Shown here one piece after another: positions 15,379-16,570 of a stretch of 16,570 nt of DNA. The notes beneath the pieces were generated by a model that worked only from the letters and a program-made list of their open reading frames with translations, did no database searches and was not told the origin of the DNA. How positions within the stretch are numbered: the first letter of the stretch is position 1; each line of letters starts with the position of its first letter. Made by a program: the position numbers and the translations under genes. Origin of the DNA: an uncultured Eubacteriales bacterium (GTDB taxonomy: Bacteria > Bacillota > Clostridia > Christensenellales > CAG-138); NCBI GenBank assembly GCA_900542615.1, contig UQOG01000027.1, positions 1 to 16,570 on the forward strand. The letters are read 5' to 3'.

Positions 15379-16386
15379 ATGTCCAAAACCTATATTCCCG
15401 CGGGCTATCGCCCTACCATGACCCTGTACGATACCCAGGACGCCATCGCCCTGATCAAGCGGAATTTCCAGGATAGCCTGGCCCGGGCCCTGCGGCTCAA
15501 GCGGGTGACGGCGCCCCTGTTCGTGGTGCCGGAAAGCGGCCTCAACGACAACCTGAACGGGGTGGAGCGGCCTGTGCGCTTCGATATCCCCAGCGCCGGC
15601 TGCGACGCGGAGGTGGTGCATTCCCTGGCCAAGTGGAAGCGCATGGCCCTTTACCGGTATGATTTCCGGCCGGGGAAGGGGCTGTATACGGACATGAACG
15701 CCATCCGCCGGGATGAGACGCTGGATAACCTCCACTCCGTGTATGTGGACCAGTGGGATTGGGAAAAGGTCCTCACCCCGCAGACCCGCAACCAGGAAAC
15801 CCTGTATTCCACGGTGCGGGCCATCGTAGGCTGCGTATGCGATACCATGGACGCGGTGCGGGCCCGGTATCCCCACCTGAATACCGAGCTGTGCCGGGAG
15901 GTGACCTTTGTGAGCACCCAGGCCCTGGAGGACCGGTATCCGGAGCTTTCCCCCAAGGAGCGGGAGCACGCCATCACCCGGGAATTCGGCACCGTGTTCA
16001 TCCAGGGCATCGGGGATAAGCTCAAGAGCGGAATGCCCCATGACGGCCGCGCGCCGGACTATGACGACTGGGCCCTCAATGGGGATATCCTGTTTTACGA
16101 CGCCCTGCTGGATTGCGCCATGGAGATCTCCTCCATGGGCATTCGGGTGGACGCGGAGTCCCTGGACGCCCAGCTGACCAAGGCCGGCTGCGACGACCGG
16201 CGGCAATTGCCCTTCCACTCCATGCTGCTCAAGGGCAAGCTGCCCCTCACCATCGGCGGCGGTATTGGCCAGAGCCGGCTGTGTATGCTGATGCTGGGCA
16301 AGGCCCACATCGGCGAGGTGCAATCCTCCATCTGGGACGCGGAAACCCTGGCCGCTTGCGAGCGGGCGGGCATTACCCTGCTTTGA
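15379..16386 (+). CDS. asnA: Aspartate--ammonia ligase AsnA
   Basis: AsnA makes asparagine from aspartate and ammonia with ATP, in a fold related to class II aspartyl-tRNA synthetases; it is cytoplasmic. From ATG 15379 the protein has 335 residues, close to the 330 of E. coli AsnA. Recognisable motifs are ESGLNDNLNGVERPVRFD (52-69), LYTDMNAIRRDE (102-113), DQWDWEK (124-130), NGDILFYD (234-241) and GGGIGQSRLCMLML (293-306). GGAGAGGAG lies 7 nt before this ATG. An in-frame ATG at 15361 would add 6 residues, which encode the binding site itself. The gene is not a usual dcw member. It lies behind the ftsZ terminator and may be a separate unit or receive read-through. Confidence 0.96.
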   Translation: MSKTYIPAGYRPTMTLYDTQDAIALIKRNFQDSLARALRLKRVTAPLFVVPESGLNDNLNGVERPVRFDIPSAGCDAEVVHSLAKWKRMALYRYDFRPGKGLYTDMNAIRRDETLDNLHSVYVDQWDWEKVLTPQTRNQETLYSTVRAIVGCVCDTMDAVRARYPHLNTELCREVTFVSTQALEDRYPELSPKEREHAITREFGTVFIQGIGDKLKSGMPHDGRAPDYDDWALNGDILFYDALLDCAMEISSMGIRVDAESLDAQLTKAGCDDRRQLPFHSMLLKGKLPLTIGGGIGQSRLCMLMLGKAHIGEVQSSIWDAETLAACERAGITLL

Positions 16387-16391
16387 TCTCC

Positions 16392-16407
16392 CGGCCCCGG
16401 CGGGCCG
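16392..16407 (+). other. Short hairpin just after asnA
   Basis: A 6-bp stem CGGCCC/GGGCCG (16392-16397 with 16402-16407) with a 4-nt loop begins 6 nt after the asnA stop. AAAA rather than T follows it on the + strand, so it is not a canonical terminator. It may stabilise the asnA 3' end. Confidence 0.35.
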
Positions 16408-16436
16408 AAAAGCAACCCCAAATACGCGGTTTTTTG

Positions 16437-16462
16437 CAGGCATATCCCCTGGGATATGCCTG
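16437..16462 (+). repeat. Right-hand ATATCCC hairpin of the repeat unit
   Basis: A 12-bp perfect inverted repeat pairs 16437-16448 with 16451-16462, leaving a 2-nt centre (so the closing pair is probably open in RNA). Its core CATATCCC/GGGATATG equals that of the terminator stem at 57-85. The outer arms differ (CAGG/CCTG here, GCCGC/GCGGC there) but remain complementary in each. No T tract follows on the + strand. Confidence 0.7.
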
Positions 16463-16464
16463 TT

Positions 16465-16498
16465 CAGCCTGTCGAATCCCCCCGGGGGTTCGGGGGCC
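16465..16498 (+). repeat. Right copy of the dispersed inverted repeat
   Basis: CAGCCTGTCGAA (16465-16476) and CCCCCGGGGGTTCGGGGGCC (16479-16498) match the reverse complement of 21-55 exactly in both blocks. Only the 2-3 bases between the blocks differ. The copies bracket the dcw-asnA segment in inverted orientation. Confidence 0.82.
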
Positions 16499-16570
16499 AC
16501 AATGCAGTTCGCAAAGGTCGTTGCGCGTCGCCGCCAAGGCGGCTTCCTTCAACTCCCTTGCTCACTGGGC
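16499..16570. other. Terminal intergenic stretch
   Basis: No gene is supported in the last 72 nt. A short inverted repeat, GCCGCC-AA-GGCGGC, lies at 16530-16543. The sequence next to the repeat here differs from that next to the left copy, so the shared unit appears to end at about 16498. Confidence 0.4.

Overview
This window is a nearly complete division and cell wall (dcw) cluster, all on the + strand, from a GC-rich Gram-positive-type bacterium. It most likely comes from the class Clostridia in Firmicutes/Bacillota. This is inferred from the gene order, strong GGAGG-type ribosome binding sites, a SpoVD/PBP2B-like transpeptidase with two PASTA domains, a DivIB-type FtsQ, and a meso-diaminopimelate-type MurE (DNPR motif). 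Coding frames are very rich in G or C at the third base, which produces many long antisense shadow ORFs. I cannot name a genus from sequence alone.

Layout. 1-252: end of an upstream unit, with a perfect intrinsic terminator (57-93) inside a repeat. Next come a strong extended -10 promoter and three direct repeats, 10 nt apart, that look like the MraZ operator. 253-336: leader RNA with two mutually exclusive hairpins. 337-6966: mraZ, rsmH, ftsL-like gene, class B PBP (spoVD/pbpB type), murE, mraY. 6967-7204: an unusually long, structured gap without a gene. 7205-12502: murD, ftsW/spoVE, murA, divIB (ftsQ). 12503-12678: internal promoter region. 12679-15172: ftsA and ftsZ, with a possible further promoter just before ftsZ. 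15173-15378: terminator and structured leader. 15379-16386: asnA. 16387-16570: no gene, but a second, inverted copy of the repeat seen at the left edge.

How it works together. MurA starts UDP-MurNAc synthesis. MurD and MurE add D-Glu and the diamino acid to the stem peptide. MraY makes lipid I. FtsW/SpoVE polymerises glycan and the class B PBP cross-links it. FtsL-like and DivIB belong to the membrane core of the divisome. FtsZ forms the ring and FtsA tethers it to the membrane. RsmH is an rRNA methyltransferase that customarily travels with MraZ, the cluster repressor. murB, murC, murF and murG are all absent from this window and must be encoded elsewhere.

I found no phage, CRISPR, transposase or defence genes and no clearly new multi-gene system. 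The most unusual material is non-coding: the inverted compound repeat bracketing the cluster, the bistable mraZ leader and the structured mraY-murD gap. Several core enzymes also carry motif substitutions (MurD, FtsA, FtsW).
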